From assembly GCA_029232285.1 (NCBI GenBank), contig JAOXFI010000008.1:1-64000 (forward strand): DNA of 64,000 nt, in the 5' to 3' direction. The notes below the pieces were generated by a model. It was given only the letters and a program-made list of their open reading frames with translations, did not search any database and was not told the DNA's origin. How positions within the stretch are numbered: the stretch's first letter is position 1; every line of letters starts with the position of its first letter. This document shows, in pieces, positions 61,357-64,000 of the stretch. A program made the translations under genes and the position numbers. The DNA comes from Agmasoma carcini (nom. nud.). Taxonomy: Eukaryota > Microsporidia > Thelohaniidae.

Positions 61357-62136
61357 ATGATTGAATATGATGAAATAGTCAAGACTTTTGACATAGAAAC
61401 AAGTGATGTACCTGATTTACATCCTATAAATGAACAATACAAACTTAACACCAAAGAAAAAGAGATTATGTGGGATGAAACTTATCTTCCATTGACAGAA
61501 TATACAAAAGACTTGACAATTGAAAATTTACATAAAATTGAAGAATTTCTAAATTTGGAAATATCACCAAGAAAAATGGTTAACTACGTTTCAAAGATCA
61601 ATTTAGAGCTTATTTGTATGGTCAAAACAAAAGACCTTATTGATTATGATGGTACAGACCCATCACAGTCACTCATCTACCTCCAAAATTTTAACAGAGG
61701 TCTTTTCAATTGGTATTGCACTTTTGATAAAAAATATTTATTTAAAATGTTAACGTATTGTGCAATAAATAGAAATTATAATTTGATGAATTTATTAGTT
61801 AAATCTTTACAAACCTTTAAATTATCAGATAAGAACTTTAGTAAGCTAAAAGAGTATAAAGACATGCTTAACAATCAAGAGAAAGGTTTATATCCTGTTG
61901 AATGGTTGCTTAGAGACTGTGAGGATAGTAATTGCAACGCAGGGAGTGAGTTAGCATGTAAAAGGTTCTGCTTATTAATTGATAAGCTTAAAGAAATGAA
62001 GAGTTTAAAATATAACATGGAATTTAAGGAGAAGCATAGGCAATACATTTTAGGTAATACGTGGATGAATTTAGATAATTTAATAGAGCAGACAGTAGAA
62101 GAGGTAAAGTACAATGGAATTTATGTTTTATTGTAG
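61357..62136 (+). CDS. Hypothetical protein, weak RasGEF-like stretch
   Basis: A 259-residue soluble-looking protein without signal or membrane segments. One helical stretch (GLFNWYCTFDKKYLFKMLTY, then CAINRNYNLMNLLVKSLQTF) resembles the RasGEF pattern 'xxNWVxxEIL...xxFIxIAxxCxxLxNFNSLMAIxSGL' in spacing. The similarity is weak, and the domain is much shorter than a Cdc25 domain. Cys residues cluster in WLLRDCEDSNCNAG and ACKRFCLL. Treat the function as unknown. Confidence 0.5.
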   Translation: MIEYDEIVKTFDIETSDVPDLHPINEQYKLNTKEKEIMWDETYLPLTEYTKDLTIENLHKIEEFLNLEISPRKMVNYVSKINLELICMVKTKDLIDYDGTDPSQSLIYLQNFNRGLFNWYCTFDKKYLFKMLTYCAINRNYNLMNLLVKSLQTFKLSDKNFSKLKEYKDMLNNQEKGLYPVEWLLRDCEDSNCNAGSELACKRFCLLIDKLKEMKSLKYNMEFKEKHRQYILGNTWMNLDNLIEQTVEEVKYNGIYVLL

Positions 62137-62184
62137 TTAGCATATGTTCTAACCATAACATAATTATAGCTAATCACACATAGG

Positions 62185-62289
62185 GTCATGTCTGTCGTGT
62201 CTGTCGTGTCTGTCGTGTCTGTCGTGTCTGTCGTGTCGGTCATGTCTGTCGTGTCGGTCGTGTCGATCATGTCGATCGTGTCGGTCGTG
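62185..62289. repeat. 9-bp minisatellite (TCTGTCGTG)
   Basis: Starts with perfect TCTGTCGTG copies and drifts into TCGGTCATG and TCGATCGTG variants. It directly abuts a second, different minisatellite. Confidence 0.9.
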
Positions 62290-62300
62290 TGTCTTCACAT

Positions 62301-62566
62301 TGTCACACTTTCATGATCACACTATCATGATCACACTATCATTGTCACACCATCATGATCACAACATCATGGTCACACTATCATCATCACACTATTATGA
62401 TCACACTATCATTGTCACACTATCATGGTCACACTATCATCATCACAACATCATGGTCACACTATCATCATCACACTATCATGGTCACACCATCATGGTC
62501 ACACTATCATCATCACACCATCATGGTCACACTATCATCATCACACTTTCATGATCACACCATCAT
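62301..62566. repeat. 15-bp minisatellite (TCACACTATCATGAT variants)
   Basis: About eighteen 15-bp units of TCACACTATCATGAT in which the last four bases vary (TGAT, TGGT, TCAT, TTGT). Because 15 is a multiple of 3, three frames stay open and give artefactual His/Ser/Thr repeat proteins. Confidence 0.9.
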
Positions 62567-62612
62567 AAATCATAACAAAAAATAATAACAATATTCATAT
62601 TTTATTATTTTA

Positions 62613-63344
62613 TTAAACACCCATACAAATGTAGTAAAGTAGTGCTAAAAACCCATTTATAAATAAAATACTTGTATTTGTTCTTATTTCATCAACATCT
62701 GTATTAACACCAAAATCCATCAAATATTTTCTATATCTTAAATGCATAAAAATTATTAAAAATATGTAAAATATTAATGCAATGCATGGCACCATCAAAC
62801 CTTTCCAAAATCTTTTGGCTGAATCCTTCAAGCTTTGATTGTCAGTCCTTAAATTTTTTATTAATAAAAATTCAGCTAAGTTAAAAAAAAAAGAAAGTGA
62901 AATTCCATTGATTATGTATGATTGTAAAAAATCCAAACTTATTTTTCTATTTAATGGACTATTTGTGTAGTTTAGCAGTCTAAGCTTAAAATAGACATCT
63001 TTACGTGCTGAGAACGTAAATAACACCTCGAATAGCATGAGAGTGTTAACTAGTATGTAACTAAGTATGTACATGATGAACATGATCCTATAGCTCTTAT
63101 ATATAGGCTTAGCTTCATCGAATATACTTAACTTAAAATAACACAATGTATAGCAATTTATGCATAAAGGAATAATTATGCATAAAGTAAGTAAAATTAA
63201 GGTAGAACTAACGAAGTCTAACTTATAACCAAGTAGTATAGAAAATATGTCTACATGTGATGGTAATGATTGTATTTCTGGTAATAAAAACAATAGATAT
63301 GCAATATTTATAGTTATTAATGGTATAATGTATTTGTAGGTCAT
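62613..63344 (-). CDS. Six-helix membrane protein, unknown
   Basis: A 243-residue protein with hydrophobic segments at about residues 4-23, 48-72, 88-112, 141-164, 187-207 and 225-243. Connecting loops are short and basic. Four Cys residues lie close together in the second segment (CIIIPLCINCYTLCYF). There is no motif I recognise. It has the character of microsporidia-specific multi-pass proteins. The coding sequence contains several GCATAAA words shared with the adjacent repeat. Confidence 0.6.
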   Translation of the reverse strand: MTYKYIIPLITINIAYLLFLLPEIQSLPSHVDIFSILLGYKLDFVSSTLILLTLCIIIPLCINCYTLCYFKLSIFDEAKPIYKSYRIMFIMYILSYILVNTLMLFEVLFTFSARKDVYFKLRLLNYTNSPLNRKISLDFLQSYIINGISLSFFFNLAEFLLIKNLRTDNQSLKDSAKRFWKGLMVPCIALIFYIFLIIFMHLRYRKYLMDFGVNTDVDEIRTNTSILFINGFLALLYYICMGV

Positions 63345-63469
63345 AATTTATTTATTTATGCAATTATTTATTAATAAAATTATTATGTTTCAAAACTTAA
63401 TATATGGAATAAGTCAAACAAATAAAAATATTATTTGTTTGTTTGCATAAAATATTGAATAAAATTGAT

Positions 63470-63612
63470 ATAAAAATGTACTATAAATTGATATAAAAAT
63501 GTACCATAAATTGATATCAAAATGATATAAAAATATTGCATAAAAATTGATAAAAATATTGCATAAAAATCATAAAATATTGCATAAAAATTGATAAAAA
63601 TATTGCATAAAA
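63470..63612. repeat. Imperfect tandem repeat (ATTGATAAAAATATTGCATAAAA)
   Basis: About six units of ATTGATA.AAAAT followed by ATTGCATAAAA between two minus-strand genes. The GCATAAA word is shared with the 52.9-53.1-kb repeat. Confidence 0.8.
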
Positions 63613-63627
63613 TCGTTACATTTATTT

Positions 63628-64000
63628 TTATTTAAATTCTAAAATTATTTTAAATATTTCATAAATTTCAAAATCACTTTTATATTTTCTTTCTTTAATA
63701 ATATTTTTATATTTTTCTAATTCCTTAATCAAAAAATTTGCATTATTTTCATTCATCTGTAAAAATATGCTATTCATCTCATTGCATAAATCTATGCATA
63801 AAAGTAAACTTACAGATTTTAAATCATTAACTGATAAATTATTTAAAAGTTTGGCCAACAAATTCTTAAATATTTCTTGATTAACCAAAATTGACTTATT
63901 AAAAAGTTTCCCTTTTTTTACTTTTATAATATTTCTTTGTTCCAACTGTGCATAAACTTTTTTTCTAAAGTTTGCAATTCTGCCTTTTTTTTTCTTTTCT
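63628..64000 (-). CDS. Hypothetical protein, 5' end outside the window
   Basis: The frame is open from its stop (63628) to the window edge. The only upstream start-like codon inside is TTG at 63945, and the frame continues through it as KKGRIANFRKKVYAQLEQRN. The gene therefore probably begins beyond base 64000. The visible 123 residues have a Lys-rich basic segment and then helical Leu/Asn-rich sequence (NLLAKLLNNLSVNDLKSVSL). No domain is recognised. Confidence 0.5.
   Translation of the reverse strand, partial: EKKKKGRIANFRKKVYAQLEQRNIIKVKKGKLFNKSILVNQEIFKNLLAKLLNNLSVNDLKSVSLLLCIDLCNEMNSIFLQMNENNANFLIKELEKYKNIIKERKYKSDFEIYEIFKIILEFK

Noticed and set aside
62300..62585. Two overlapping His/Ser/Thr-rich open frames
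   Set aside because: They are translations of the 15-bp minisatellite, which keeps three frames open because 15 is a multiple of 3.

Overview
The window looks like part of a microsporidian (fungal intracellular parasite) genome. The DNA is strongly AT-rich, no intron is needed to read any gene, and the proteins are compact. Several start codons follow a short C-rich motif (such as TTTACC or CCC directly before ATG) of the kind described for microsporidia. Recognisable products are eukaryotic and fungal: LSm3, Snu13, ArfGAP, PIG-V/Gpi18, a Sel1/Skt5-like protein, CSC1/TMEM63, SMC6, a PUF protein and a homeodomain protein. I cannot name the genus.

The window has two compartments. Bases 1 to about 24 kb are gene-poor. 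They hold three or four fast-looking genes with an N-terminal signal peptide or anchor, one homeodomain gene, and many decayed mobile elements. These relics include three Tc1/mariner copies with TA-flanked inverted repeats and Tc1 signature motifs, two IS1595/ISXO2-like transposase fragments, a possible LTR-retrotransposon integrase fragment, and a dispersed repeat of at least four copies that may be tRNA-derived. One locus is nested three deep: dispersed repeat, then Tc1, then a MITE-like element. From 24 to 64 kb the DNA is mostly gene-dense, except for a 5-kb gap at 32.3-37.4 kb that contains a fourth Tc1 relic. Many intergenic gaps of the right half carry short tandem repeats instead of transposons.

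The most notable gene content is a loose group of homologous-recombination and replication-repair candidates between 37 and 61 kb. In order they are an MCM9-like helicase (37.4 kb), an RFWD3-like RING/propeller E3 (42.0 kb), a BRCA2/Brh2-like protein with one BRC-like motif (46.6 kb), an EME1/Mms4-like HhH protein (50.1 kb) and SMC6 (58.3 kb). Their identity rests on motifs I can read. Whether their proximity means anything is unproven.

Other genes suggest secretory traffic (SNARE, ArfGAP), GPI-anchor synthesis (PIG-V), chitin-synthase regulation (Sel1), redox chemistry (cytochrome b5 reductase-like), RNA processing (LSm3, Snu13, PUF) and ubiquitin removal (a conventional USP at 55.5 kb). A divergent USP-like protein with a putative signal peptide or anchor lies at 10.5 kb in the transposon-rich half and is a candidate secreted deubiquitinase effector.
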